Shown here: in pieces, positions 22,636 through 35,017 of the stretch
How the letters are laid out: each line of letters starts with the position of its first letter
Numbering within the stretch: the stretch's first letter is position 1
From: Melampsora larici-populina 98AG31
Taxonomy: Eukaryota; Basidiomycota; Pucciniomycetes; Pucciniales; Melampsoraceae
Direction of reading: 5' to 3'
Length of the DNA: 64,000 bases
NCBI RefSeq assembly: GCF_000204055.1
Contig: NW_006768789.1
Location: 321,692-385,691, forward strand
The notes under the pieces: generated by a model
Told to the model about the DNA's origin: nothing
What the model saw: the letters and a program-made list of their open reading frames with translations, nothing else
Database searches by the model: none
Made by a program: the position numbers and the translations under genes

Positions 22636-24688
22636 ATGCTACTCGTTGTGTGGTATTATTCGCTTGTGTCGATGGCTCTCGGTGCGATCACTATTACTCA
22701 TACTGGTGCCCACGAAGACAGTCTCGAAGGGCTTCACGAGGCAGAGAGGCAATTACCTGCGATCCATGGACTTCAAGACCGGTGGACTGATGATCTCCCA
22801 GAAATGACTCTGGAAGCTAAAACTAAAAGATTGAAAGCAATTGAGATGTTTCAAACATCAAACAAGAAAATCATATGCGACCCGGCGCCCACCAGATGGT
22901 CAGAAATCACAGCAGCGCTAGCAACAGTTAAACATATTGTCCTACCACCAGATCTCGACGATCTTGCGTGTCTTTCCCATGCGCCACCAACACCTCATGT
23001 AGGTGTGAATAGGTTAGTCAAAGCAACGTGTAGCCTGATTGAATGTTTTGATCAAGGTGTAATAGAAGTTTGGGTGGAAGCATCCCCACTGGACCAGCTT
23101 GTAGTCATTGCACTTGAAACTTTGCAAGAAGATTATTTGTCAAGATCCGAGCGATTGTGGGGGTTGAAGGTTTTGCGGTGTATCCAAGCCTATCTTCCAA
23201 GAGGAGACCTGGAACCTATCAGGTCAAACCCGAGTACGGGACCTGTTTCTCGAGGAGCATTGGAGCTCTTTTTGACTGAAGGTTGACATTTCTCTCACCT
23301 GTTTTGAGTTTCTCGACTTTGAAAAACAAAAACTCAGTTCTCACCTCATGTTTGTGTGAACAGGACTCGATCTCACAACGATGAAAAAGCTGGCAAATGA
23401 CAACATAAGTGAAGGTGAGCCTTTATCTCTACACTTCAATTATAGACAATCATAATCTGATGTGATTGGACGTCGTCATACCTCTGTCCTAAGTGCTTGA
23501 AAGGGTTGAAATTATCGTGAACATTAGGAACTACTTTGAAAATTTTGGAAAAGCCAACCTGAATGCCAACTTCATCGAGATATTCGATTCATTACTTCAA
23601 AGAAAGGGCGCAGCTGGTAGGGAGACATTACAATGGATAGCCTTGAGATGCATGCAGCACATGGTGACTCTGGGTAATTCCCCTAAAGAGACAGATTGTG
23701 TCTTTCATATACTCGAGCATATCTCAACATATAACACGGCTTGTAGAGAGCGTATACAAGATCATGTTACACGGAATGATCACTTTGGAAAAATCTATCA
23801 AGCCATTTCCGATAGATTCAAGTATCAATCTGCTGTGCGGCCCAGCATTCAAGAGTACTTTTCGCGTGAAGATGTAGATAATTACGTTGGTAACCTTCTT
23901 TTGCCTTTCATAGGCCTTTCATTGGTTCAACGTGAACACATCGAACATATCATTACTTCTTTCAAAGCTCAAGATTCTGCATTGAAAGATGGCACAGCTG
24001 AACTATACGGCCTGGATCCTGATAAAGCACAAAAGTATCGCGAAGATCAAGAATTTGTCATTGGAATCCTTTACAAAGCAAGTCCTTACATCGAGGGTAG
24101 TAGAGAGTTGCTTGATGGTGAAATTCACGTTCCCCGTGAGTCTCTTCTGTATCCTCAGAGGCAATAACATGCAGATAGCCTTGACCATGACCTCCATGTC
24201 ATATATTGGGATGTTGTGTAATCAACCCCATCTTACACTAAGATGTCTTGATAAAGATGATTACGAAATTCAGAAGATATTACCATCCAGTTTTGTTGAC
24301 TCTCGTAGCCTAAACTGAAACTTTTCTATTACTTTAGGAGGAAATTTGCACTATCGACCCGATTTAAATCACATATCTAACTCTGAGAACAGAAGTGCTG
24401 TCTTGTGTCCTATTTGCCTCGATGGATTTTTTGAAGGTCAAAGGGTGATCAAGTTAAAGTGTTCCAAACCTCACAAGTTTCACGAACAATGTATGAATGT
24501 AAGCTTTTAAATTTTGAATGCGTATTCAATAAATCTTTAGTAATTGAATTTAATGCTTGGAATGATTTCCTACTGTGATCTAGGCGCATATAATGAGTTC
24601 CGAAGCCAGACGTGCAGATGTATCGTGTCCTTCATGCCGTCGACGTGTATATCTCCCCATTCCAATCAGCCAACACACGTTTGAGTAG
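22636..24688 (+). CDS. Predicted secreted RING-H2 protein, copy 2
   Basis: Exons 22636-23281, 23364-23414, 23494-24135, 24338-24498 and 24584-24688 give 534 residues. A hydrophobic N-terminus (MLLVVWYYSLVSMALGA) reads as a signal peptide. The central part matches copy 1 at 7863 in exon structure and motifs: ERLWGLKVLR, YLPRGDLEPIR, ELFLTEG, VEIIVNIRN. The C-terminal finger begins at Cys470 and has all eight ligands of a C3H2C3 RING: CPIC, then KCSKPHKFHEQC, then CPSC. This predicts E2 binding and E3 ubiquitin-ligase activity. The middle is helical and unrecognised, perhaps a substrate-binding part. The first intron starts with the weak donor GTTGAC. A secreted, duplicated RING protein in a transposon-rich region fits a candidate effector, but nothing here proves export to a host. 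Confidence 0.8.
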
Positions 24689-25575
24689 ACATTTCACCTA
24701 CCTTTTCACTCAAGCTCCAGGAATTCTATTGTATCTCTATCAAAACATCACACCTGCGTAGAGTTTCATGCTGGTGTAGAATTTGACAAAAGACTCTTCT
24801 ACGACCTCAGAATGAGATATCCCGAGACATTTGTTCTATATAAGTGGTATTTTTGTTCTATTCCAAGAAGATGAAATCAGCATGATCATTGGGGATACAG
24901 AGTAATAAGTTTGAAATACCTACACTAAAAACATATGCAATAAGAGATGCAAACGTGACATTGAATGGTATCTAGAGCCGTTATCAACCCACCCTGCTTG
25001 ATTGAATACTGAGCGTCCTGTGAGACACCTGATGTAATCTTGAACCCACCGTCCTTTGGCGCTATTCAAAAAGCCCCTTCGAATTGAGCATAGATCTTGG
25101 CATGAACATCTTTCTTTCAGGCAAGGCGTAAGGAACTTTAGGTGTCATCACTATAAGATTTGTTTCAGTCCGTCCACGGCAAGACTGCAATCGTGTAAGG
25201 ATGACTTCTGATTTTCAGAGGTGCAAGTTTTCTTGCCAACAGGTGATGATTGACTCTGAGCATGTTTCCAACCTACTCTACTAAAAAATCCGAAAACCCA
25301 TTCCATCTTGGAGCTGGATGAGCTGGATGAGTCAGCGGAGTCCCGACCCGTGTGCCGTGACAGCCCGCGAGTCTATGGTCACGGACTGAGGCCGCCTGCA
25401 ACGGCGGAGCCATACCCGATCGGCAATGATAACGCATTGTTTTGCTCGGGGACAGCATCGCCCGAGCTTCCTGAACACTTTTTTCTACCTTGCCTCCAAC
25501 ACCAGCACGGCAATCCATTGCTAATTCGCCTTCAAACCGACGCGCGCGCCAGTCTCAATCCGTCCTGGAGCTCAA
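24689..25575. other. Intergenic region upstream of NCS6
   Basis: No gene recognised. The last ~270 bases are more GC-rich and contain an open frame running into NCS6 in another phase, probably 5' leader and promoter. Confidence 0.45.
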
Positions 25576-27275
25576 ATGGCACCTTGTGCACTATGTCCAA
25601 CTCTCGCATCATCTCCTACACCTCGGCGTGCCATCATTAAACGTCCAAAGACAGCTCAAGCTGTTTGTCGAGAATGTTTTTATCTTATTTTCGAAACAGA
25701 AATTCATAATACGATACTTGGTCTTGGATTGCAAGAAACGGAAAGAGCAATAAAGAAAATCTCGAATGCTGAAACTGGAGGATGTACTCAAAATGACAAT
25801 GGTTGTGATAATGTAGTGGATCAAGTTGGATCAGGATGTCAGCAGAAGAGGTCTCAAAGTGGAAATTCGGCCAGGATGTTCAGGAGAGGTGAGAGAGTGG
25901 CAATTGCTGCTAGTGGTGGTAAAGGTCAGAACATTTGGAAAGTTTGCAACGTATCATCAGCTGTTTAATATTAATACCTATTTTTTTAGATTCTACTGTA
26001 CTTGCGCATGTCATGACCACCTTGAATGAGAGGTATGACTACGGGTTAGATTTGTGTTTACTATCGATAGACGAAGGTATCAAAGGATATCGGGATGATT
26101 CTCTGGAGGTACAATCTTTTCAAACGATGTTTACGCGAAAACAAATCTTTTCCGAGACTGACAATGTTGATGATTCTTTGGCGTTCAATACGTTTTTGGT
26201 ATTAGACGGTGAAACGAAACTCGTCCCAATACTCTTTACCCCTCAAAGTGCTTTCTTACGATGAACTTTATCAAGGCTGGACAATGGACAAAGTCGTCGA
26301 AAATGTTGGTCGAAAAGGAAACTGTAAATCCATTAAAAGATCTAAATTGGTCATCTTATGTCTTAATGATTATCACGCGAATGATCTGCAGAAAAATTGA
26401 TCGCATGAATGGTGTTGCTGTTTGAATTATTAGGTACATTTTGTGGTGTATTCAGAAGACAAGCTTTGGATCGAGGCGCCAATATCTTAGGTGTGGATCA
26501 CATTGTAACAGGTCATAATGCAGATGATATTGCCGAAACAGTTCTCATGAATGGTGAGCCACTTTGACACCTTCTAAGCTTCGTACTCCAAAGTTTTATT
26601 GATCTTCCAAAAATGCATGTCAATAGTTTTACGGGGAGATATCGCTCGGTTAGAGAGGTGCACGGAAATTACAACGGGCGGAGTCACTTCTGGTATGGGT
26701 GGTATCCCAGTGAAGAGAAGTAAACCTTTTAAATATGCTTATGAAAAAGAAATTGTGATGTATGCGTGTGCGTATGCCCAATTACTCCTTTTCTCCCTAC
26801 CTTCATCCACCTTCAACTTCGAAATTCTTAATGACAATCTGCCTTTATCATATACCGTATATCATTTGTGGGCATAATAGATTTCAAAAAGCTGGATTAT
26901 TTCTCAACAGAATGTACTTATTCACCGGAGGCGTACCGTGGTCACGCCCGAGCTTTAGTCAAAGAGCTTGAACGCATCCGACCTTCTTCAATCCTTGATA
27001 TCATCTATAGTGGTGAAGCGATGGCAGGTGCGGTGAAAACAGATGTCAAGCGACCCACACAACGTTGAGTGACCCCTTTCACTAGCTCGTGCTATATCTT
27101 ATCTTAATCCAGCCGAAGCAAATCAAGGACAAGGCTAAAATCATCTGTTGGTTTGATTTTTTTAGAATCTTGTACACGTTGCGGCTCTTTGTCCAGTCAG
27201 CTTATATGTCAGGCTTGTGCTCTAGTGGATGGACTCAATGCTGGGAGTACTACAGAGTCAGGATCTGTAAAATAG
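25576..27275 (+). CDS. NCS6: Cytoplasmic tRNA 2-thiolation protein 1 (NCS6/CTU1)
   Basis: Exons 25576-25924, 25990-26108, 26206-26323, 26434-26553, 26627-26767, 26881-27063 and 27166-27275 give 379 residues, close to the family length. This enzyme, with NCS2/CTU2 and the sulfur carrier URM1, thiolates U34 of cytosolic Lys, Glu and Gln tRNAs. Visible signatures are an N-terminal Cys pair (CALC) with CRECF, the PP-loop ATP motif SGGKDSTV (residues 113-120), [65 protein letters not shown] and [11 protein letters not shown]-terminal double C-x2-C zinc site follows (SCTRCGS and CQAC). An Asn/Gly-rich insert separates CRECF from the PP-loop and is longer than usual. The last intron uses the rare donor GTTGAG. 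Confidence 0.95.
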
Positions 27276-28017
27276 TCACACCAAATCACTCAACTTGAAA
27301 TATACCCTCTCTAGACTGTACTACAATGAGGCATTGCTCATGTACAATTGTGTACATACTTCGATAATCTTGTTCATACAGACCTTTTCAACTCTTGTTT
27401 TCATCTTAGAATATATCATTTGGAATGTGCTTCTATTGTAAGCCATCCAGTTTCAGCTTTTGTGTCATGGAAAATATGAACTCTTGTTCTCATATGTATT
27501 ATGAAATTAAGAGGGATAATCTGAAATCCACCCGAAGAAATTCAAGGAAGATAGTTGTTTTTTTTACTATGCAACAAGCAATCTTGACAGCGGGAGTGTT
27601 CAAAGAACTACACCATCATGTTTGTCATTCAATTTCCAGTCCTAACTCGCATAGGATCTGATTCAAGGTGATAAGTTCTATTCTTTGGTTGAGGTTGATA
27701 TGCATAAGTGCTTGTTATTGAAAATGCCGTGAAATCATGTTCAACACTCCAGATACATCGAATAGCTTTTCTTCAGCCTCTGCTCCATCTCAAGATTGCG
27801 CTGGAGAACAAGCCATTGAGGCTCGTGGTGAGATCTAGTGAGAAGTGTCACATAGCTATTGGGCTTGCAAGGATATAGCTGTGAAATCTCAGTGACAGGT
27901 TAAGTTAAGTTTTGCAACCATGAATTTCGAGTTTCTGCAAATTTGTCGTCTTTTTGCTAAATCAGTTTGCTCAGCAATTGGAACGAGAATAGGAATGAAG
28001 ATAAAAACAAAAACAGA
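27276..28017. other. Intergenic region between NCS6 and the exoribonuclease
   Basis: No gene recognised. It may include an unrecognised 5' exon or leader of the downstream gene, because its frame is open back to 27961. Confidence 0.4.
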
Positions 28018-31000
28018 ATGACCTCAAGACGATCACTGAAGATTGGATTAATCGAATCAAAAAGCAATATCAAATCAATCAATCCACAACCACAACCACT
28101 TTCACCTTCATCTCAAGCTCTTTGGAATTCATTTGAACCCGTTGCCAATCAACTTATCTCAATCTATGGTGCATTTTACAATAGGTCTCACAATCTAGAA
28201 TCAGCTAAGAGATGGGAAGCTCTTCGGGCACAAGGTTACAAACCTGCTAAACGATCTCCACTCGATTTAAGGTGGTGGGAAGAAGAACGTCGAAGAGGTA
28301 GGGTTCAACCAGATCATCAAATCAGTTGGCCTCTTCAAGCTGCTCGCTCAGGTCGACAACGTACAAAACCTTTGACGCAAAGGTCTTTCAGCTCCATTAC
28401 TTCATCAAAGCTGAATGATGTCTCAGGCTCGAAAATTTCAACGACTATGATTCGTAAGGGTTCTCCCGATATTTTGGATCTTGCCAGGAGTGCCACCGAA
28501 TTTGGTTTACCAGATTTTGACTATGGTGGTCTGGATTCTGATTCGATTGGGGATTCAATTCCCTTGGTTCGAAAGCCTGGCGCGAAAGGAATCTCTGGTT
28601 TACAACCTGGTAGCTTTATCGAATTACGTAGGTCAGTCAAACATACTAAAGCTTCCACCTAAACAAACATTGATTAGTAGTATTCTATCAATACTTATTC
28701 AACTTTTCACTTTGTACCCTTCCTATTCTTCCTTCACTCTATGGACAGATCGCCTGACATGTGATTCTCCTCTTATCAATAATACTCCTAACAAGAGCTA
28801 ATCAATCTGAGATGGGTATCGTAGTGAGTATCATTGGAAATGAAGTAGTATACGTTAATCGATCAGGTGAAATTCGACTCAACAGTTTAGACAATGTGAT
28901 GTACACCATGCACAACATTGTGGATAGTTCAATTGCCAAGAAAGCTGCCGATGCTGAAAACGTGTTGGGATCAATTACTACTTCCGTCTTGTCGACATCG
29001 CAAAGTGAATTGGAATCAGATCCATTGGACGAAAAGGCTGTCGCAATCACAGAGGCTCGCAAACATTGCTGTCGAACCTTACGAGTGACTGAAGCTAAAC
29101 TTGATCGATGTCATGCTATCTTGACCAAAGCTGGTTCTTATGACCTTTATAATCACTTCAAACATCCTGATCGAACAAAGACAGCTCGACTTTCCACTGA
29201 GCAGGCCCTTCGGTTCTTATTAGGAAGACAGCATTCTCAAGATGAACTCATGCTCTTTGCTCTTCATCAACAGCTGATGGCCAATTCCGACTTGTTCATC
29301 GCCAATGCGCGTGATATGCGCGATCATTCAGCCTTTTCTTTACAATCCGAGGATACCCTTGAGGCTTTGTACACGGTTCGAGATTGGGTAGCAAGCGATT
29401 CGACTGAGCTAAAGTCATTTGTTGAAAAAGCTCGGCATGTCATCAACACCAAGCGTAGTTTACAGGATCCTTCAGAAACTTCCAATCCTCTCCGCCCTGT
29501 CACTGATCTATGTTCTGCCTGGACGGCTTCCGATCTTCTGATCATCAAAGTTTTTCGTACGATTGCAATCACTGAACGTATGATTCAAGATCAACCTTTG
29601 AGCACTATCGTGGCGGCGATTTTGAAGAAGATTGGACTTTATGATAAGCAGGCGATGATAAAGACCTGGCCTGCGCTCACCTTTGATAGGTTTGGAGCTA
29701 TTGTCTTATTACGTGACATCGGAGTATTGCTACCCTGGCAGAGTGTGGGGCTTTGGGATCCAAGTCTAGATATCGAGTCACGATATCGTACCTACACCAC
29801 TGCCAAGGCAAACCCAAAGAATCGTGATTTATCTGGTACAACACCAAAGCGAACATCTATGAATAGGACGCGAAGTCCTACATTAGCAGTTGACCCGTCT
29901 GATGTCTTGCGACATGATTTTGGAGACTTACCGGTGTATATAATTGATGATCCTAATGCTGAAGAACTTGATGATGGCGTTTCAATTGAGCTAGTTGAAA
30001 GCTCGTCTGATAACCCCCAGGCTTGGGTGCATGTTCATATCGCTGACCCGACCACTTCTCTAGATCCATCCCATTCAATAGCTTTAGAAGCTCGAAAATA
30101 CTTGGAAACGCTCTATATGCCTGGTTTCACTTTACCCATGCTACCTGCTGGCTTCATCAAAACCAATAAACTAAGCTTAGGCGTTGCTGGTGGACAACGT
30201 ACACTGACCTTCAGTGCTCTCCTTGACAAAGCTGGCAATATAATTCAATACAAGATCCGCCCAGGTTGGATCAATTGTACTAAACAGACTACCTACGATG
30301 TGGTCACTACTATTCTCGATGGGAAACCGCCATCACCTCAGCCAAAGCTTACCATTGGTCAACCTCCAGAATGCAACCCTATGGATGCTCGCCCAACCCT
30401 CAGTTTGGAACAACTCGATGCTGATGATCACTCACGACTCAAAAATCTTGCTACCTTTGCATCAGCACTGACTCGTCGCCGTGTAGCTGATGGAGCGCTC
30501 GGTTGGAACTTACCCACTCCGTCTGTTACGCTCCATTCGAATCCGAGTGTCCAACCTGTCTTTGGCATCGCACCATCCCCACAGCTCTCAACTGGCACAC
30601 CAGCAGTGACAGTATACCTACCAAGACCGATCATGGATCATCGAACTCACCAATGGGGTACTAGTTCGGCCCAACAACTAGTTACCGAATTCATGATTCT
30701 CGCTGGTCGATTAGCAGGTCGACTTCAGAGCGAGATCAATTCTGAATGGTTTCTACTGCCATTTCGAACTCAAGCACCACCGGAGCAAGCCGATTCATTA
30801 GGCAACCTAGAAGCCTTGAGACTCCTTCGTCAACAAATCTCACCCATCACAGGAGTAGTGAGCCCATTCATCTTTCAAAAAGCTAAAGTGAAATTATTAC
30901 CAGCCATGCATAATTTGAAACCTCATGTACATTCACCATTAGGAATTTCAGATGAGTATGGATATTGTAAAGTGACTAGTCCATTAAGAAGGTATAGTGA

Positions 31001-31481
31001 TTTAATTTCACATTGGCAAATCAAAAGAGCTTTACTTCGATCAAAAGGATTAAAAGAATATGATGATCATCAAGAAGTTTTGAGTGAGAAAAGTATGATG
31101 GGATTGATTGATAGAATTGATAGAGAAATTAAACCGTTTCAAATGTTAGAAAAGAAATTAAATCGAAGTTGGATTAGTTATCTGATTGAAAGACTTTCGA
31201 TTCAAGATCATCATGAATTCAAATTAAGAGGAGTGATTATGTCTGAAGCCATCTTGGTTAGGTTTACAAATCGTTGGACTATGAAAGTTTATTTAATCGA
31301 ATTAGGTATTAAAGCTTCTTTAGTGATTAAAGAAAGAGAAGATTGGTTTGGAGAAGTAGAAGAGGGGAAAAATTTGATTGGATTATGTTTACCTGTGAAG
31401 ATTGTACATGTTAATGGAGATGATCATTTGGTTGTTGAAGTTGTAAAGGAAAGGATGAATGAGATGATGATGATGGTTTAG
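28018..31481 (+). CDS. DSS1: Mitochondrial RNase II-family 3'-5' exoribonuclease (DSS1/CYT-4 type)
   Basis: Exons 28018-28631 and 28796-31481 give 1099 residues, similar to the CYT-4/DSS1 group. These enzymes pair with the SUV3 helicase to degrade mitochondrial RNA. The RNB domain starts near residue 570 with FGDLPVYIIDD and the metal-binding AEELDDGVSIE. It continues with LPMLP and HKLSLG-like NKLSLGVAG, and ends near residue 930 with KVTSPLRRYSDLISHWQIKRAL, the classic end of RNB domains. The N-terminus is Arg/Lys/Ser-rich without early acidic clusters (MTSRRSLKIGLIESKSN), as expected for mitochondrial import. The start is the first in-frame ATG; an upstream exon cannot be excluded. The closest alternatives are DIS3 or SSD1, but the PIN domain and cold-shock arrangement of those are not seen. 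Confidence 0.85.
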
Positions 31482-32449
31482 AAGAATTGATGATGTTTTC
31501 ATTTTTTTGGCCAAAATGGCTGTTTTTAAAGATCATGGGCATATTGAATGGTAATCTGTTCAACCTTGTTGAGTCATTTGTCATGAAACTCTTACTTTTT
31601 TTTGATCCATCATCTGTGATCGAGTTGCATAGAGGTATCAAAATAATCTAATCATGATTTGAACCCAATAAAAATGTTGAGGCATAGTAATACACTTTGA
31701 TCCTTTTCTTGCCTTTTTTAATCAAAGGTGATAAGTATGAGAGTTGTAGTGAATCATTGTGATGATTCTGAAATTTTGACTACTCAGTGAACTGATGGTA
31801 CAAGATTTCAACTTTGACTTGGAAGTTTATTGTTTTTTGAAAAAGAAATATGAATTCAATTATTAGTTGATTAGAAAGTTCTTCAAAAACAAGTATAAAG
31901 TGTAGTGTGATGGGTGTCAATAACGGCATTGGCCGAAAAAAAATCATTTTACAAAAACCACTGCCTCCAATGACGTTTTGCTACCAACCCCCTCAATATT
32001 GGCACACCCTGTGAACAGCTCACTTAAGCAAATTCTGGTGAGAAATCACATTCTGCAAAATTTAGAATGTCTATTTGGTGGGGCATGTTACATTTTTACA
32101 TTAAAAAATTTACAAAATGTGATTTCTGGTCAGAAATTCCCTCAGTGAGCGTGCCCTGAGGGTCTATACTTTTCTGTGATCTCAAGATGTTCCAGTTCTT
32201 TCTTATCAGCTCTGATATCAAATATAAATTTTTCATTGTAAGGATATCATTGTTCCAAGGACCAATACCATTAGTTTCAATTTTGGTACCTTACTGATGC
32301 CATCAAATTGGAACATAGTCCCATGATTTGATCATGTGTGGTGGCTAACTAGGCCTAAAAAGCATGAAATGTTGAACCAGATTTACCAGGAGTGGCTTCA
32401 TGATGCATTGAAAAAAAAATGAAAAAAACAGTTTGATAAAGGGTCCACT
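31482..32449. other. AT-rich spacer after the exoribonuclease
   Basis: Holds the 3' end of the exoribonuclease transcript and a foldback element (32006-32163). Otherwise no feature recognised. Confidence 0.5.
32006..32163. repeat. Small foldback element (158 bases)
   Basis: ACCCTGTGAACAGCTCACT at the left and AGTGAGCGTGCCCTGAGGGT at the right are imperfect inverted ends. The inner arms (GAGAAATCACATTCTG against CAAAATGTGATTTCTGG) pair over about 50 bases with some mismatches. It is probably a decayed MITE. Confidence 0.6.
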
Positions 32450-32693
32450 GATGATAATTATAGTCATTGATGTGAGAATCCCAAATTGAACAAATTTTTA
32501 TGTCTAATATGCAAACTAATATCTCCAATATTAAGCTTATTCTGAGTTGATGTCATTTTTTTGCTTGCGTGAATGGATGATAATTATGGTCATTGATGCC
32601 AAATTGAACAAATTTGATGTCTAATATGCAAACTAATATCTCCGAAGATTAAGCCGACTCTGTGTCGATGTCAATTTTTTGCTTGCGTGAATG
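32450..32693. repeat. Direct tandem duplication spanning the 3' end of the sterol reductase gene
   Basis: Two adjacent copies, 32450-32575 and 32576-32693, both run from GATGATAATTAT to TTGCTTGCGTGAATG, with several substitutions and small indels. The second copy includes the last ~45 coding bases and stop of the reductase gene on the minus strand. The first is the duplicate and is no longer coding. Confidence 0.85.
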
Positions 32694-34287
32694 TATCAAG
32701 TATAACTGATCACATTTATCAAGAATCAGATTGGCATGTTCGTCATCAAACCAACGTTGATAACCTTCTGTTTGATGATTGGATTCTAATACAACATACT
32801 CTCCTCCTATCCGATCACATCGAGCACCCATTCGAAACGGATAATCTTCACCACCTATCAGATTCCCTAATTCTATTGTTGAAGGACCTAAACTTGCAAA
32901 GGTCCAAACTAGACCGGCTTTATAGGCTGATATCACATGATGAGATGAACCAAAGAATGTTCGTACAAGGTAAAAGGTCATTAGCATGGCATAATCTAGA
33001 AAGACTCCCACAATTTGCCTGTCAATAGATCCAAATTCAAATAAGTCACATTTTCAGAAATCAAGGGTTGGGTCAAGAATTGATAATCAACATACTCACG
33101 TAAACATATTGCCAGCCACGATGCCGGGATGAGCCACCAAACTCACCACTCTAGGTGAACTTGCGGTTTGTGGAGTACCCACTTTGGTTTCCTCTTTCTT
33201 CACATCTGCCTCGTACTTTCGAATCACTGAATTAAAAGCCCATCCTAATAATCCTACCTGATACTTTGTACTTTGATAAGCCTGATCACTCTCCAAACAC
33301 TGATAATCTTGAGGATCAAAGTATTTGGCTAATCCGTCCAATGAACCAGTCCAGATGATCCGAGCTGGCAGAGTAGAAGGAGTACGAGCCAGGAGTGGTA
33401 ACGAGAGACGTGCAAGTAGGTAATGACCAAAGACATTAAGTTGCCAGGTGTAACCCAACTTATCATCTGTCTCTTCTGAACGACTTTCTAGCATATAATC
33501 TGGATATCTATCCTTGGAGAACGTCAGTAAATCATAGAAGGTAAAACCGAGCCTTAACAAAGATCTCCATGACCTACTACGCACTCACGTCAAAGCTTCC
33601 ACCAAGTTTCGGACCATACCACGGAAGACCTTTATCCAATCCAAACCGATAAACGTACCACCACCAGCATTCAAAAGAAGATGAGATAGATGACCATATT
33701 GTAGTTTAACCTGATCAACAGCTTTAAAAATCGAATTCAGATTACTAAGATCAAGTTCAAGAAATTCGATTTTAAGATTCTCTAACCAAAGTTGACGATA
33801 AGTTTGAAAACTAATGATTTCAACTTGACCCGTCAATCGATCAATAAAACTAAACGAAGTAACTGATCGATCATCTTGATTTTCAAATTTAAACAATCGA
33901 TTTAATTTCTTTAAAAGCTCATCACGTGCATCTTGAGCTTTTTGTCGATTCCGACAACCTAACAAAAGAGTCAATCCATTAGGAGTAGCATAAACTGATT
34001 GGAAATCTTCTTCTTCTGACGATGATTGAAGTGATAATGATCTTAATTGATGGTTTTCATTCGAATGATTAAATAAATTTAAAAGTGAGATATCAGATTG
34101 AGTAGGTTGAGATAATTGATATAAGATTCTTAAACAAATTCCAAATCCTACGGCTCCATTAGCACCTAAAAAAAACTCATCATCTCAGTCATATTCATTT
34201 AGGATCCAATCAAGCTTCAAGGTAAAACTCACCAGTCAGTAACATCACAGGTGCTGGGGGGAAACGGGCGCTCTCGTCGACTGCCAT
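32649..34287 (-). CDS. ERG27: 3-keto-steroid reductase (ERG27-type short-chain dehydrogenase)
   Basis: Exons 34287-34233, 34165-33589, 33507-33100 and 33018-32649 give 469 residues. ERG27 reduces the 3-keto group formed during C-4 demethylation of sterols in ergosterol synthesis, in a complex with ERG25, ERG26 and ERG28 at the ER or lipid droplets. The NADP-binding motif LLTGANGAVGFG is at residues 16-27 and LLLNAGG follows. NVFGHYLL is at about 235-242, catalytic Ser in WTGSLDG near 266, and the catalytic pair Tyr288 and Lys292 in YQSTK. VAHPGIV follows, with a hydrophobic C-terminal stretch (DYAMLMTFYLVRTFFG) that could contact membrane. It is longer than the yeast enzyme because of Ser/Asn-rich inserts near residues 40-65 and 95-120. 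The last codons lie in a tandem duplication. Confidence 0.88.
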
Positions 34288-35017
34288 TATATTTATTCAA
34301 GAGGTTTCTGATTGAGACTCTAAAGTAAAAGGGGCTATATCAGCATATGGAAAATTGAAGAAACGACGTCACTTTCACTGAAGATTACTGAGAACCGGCT
34401 TTGACCCCGCCTTGGGTCATCTGTACTGGCCCTGACTCTAGGCCCGGAGCATACACCGGGGCAATCAGGGCCACTCCCGGAAAAGTTGACAAGTCATTTT
34501 TCCTTTCTCTCAGCCTGCGAAGCTTTCACAATTCTTGGTCTTTCTCAAAGTCATCATGATAAGACAAAGCCTTAAAAGTTAAAGACGGCTATCAAATCAT
34601 GCTCCAAGACCCAATGATTCTAATAAACTTCTCAATAAGCTCAATTCAAGAAAAAAACCCATTTCGAAACCTCATTAAAAAGGAACCAATCACCAAATAT
34701 CTAATCAACTTAAACCTCACCAAAAACCAACAATCTTAAAAGAAACTGTGTACATATATGTGTAAAAATGAAAACTTCAAATGATTCAACTTCAAGTCCA
34801 AAGAAACAAAAAAAATAAACCCACTCCATATACCATGTAAATCATCAATTCAAGAAACTCATCATAACCTATGTATATCCACCACAAAGATTTCTTTAAA
34901 ATCAATCTTTTTAGTGTTTTTTTTTTGTAAAAAAAACCCTCTTCTGAGAAACAAAAGTTTTTTTTGCAATTTTGATAATTTCAATCAATCTTTTTTTCTG
35001 TTTTTTTTTTTGTTTTT
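34288..35017. other. Intergenic region between ERG27 and SYO1
   Basis: Contains the ERG27 promoter side, a GC-rich hairpin (34427-34473) and a long poly-A/poly-T-rich stretch (34620-35017) that includes the SYO1 3' end. No gene recognised. Confidence 0.5.
34427..34473. repeat. GC-rich hairpin upstream of ERG27
   Basis: TGGCCCTGA and TCAGGGCCA are perfect 9-base inverted arms, with an inner CCCGG/CCGGG pair and a short loop. It stands out against the AT-rich surroundings about 140 bases before the ERG27 ATG. Its function is unknown. Confidence 0.6.

Noticed and set aside
25308..25640. Open frame of 110 codons overlapping the start of NCS6
   Set aside because: It is in another phase than NCS6, is Pro/Arg-rich from base composition, and most likely lies in the leader.
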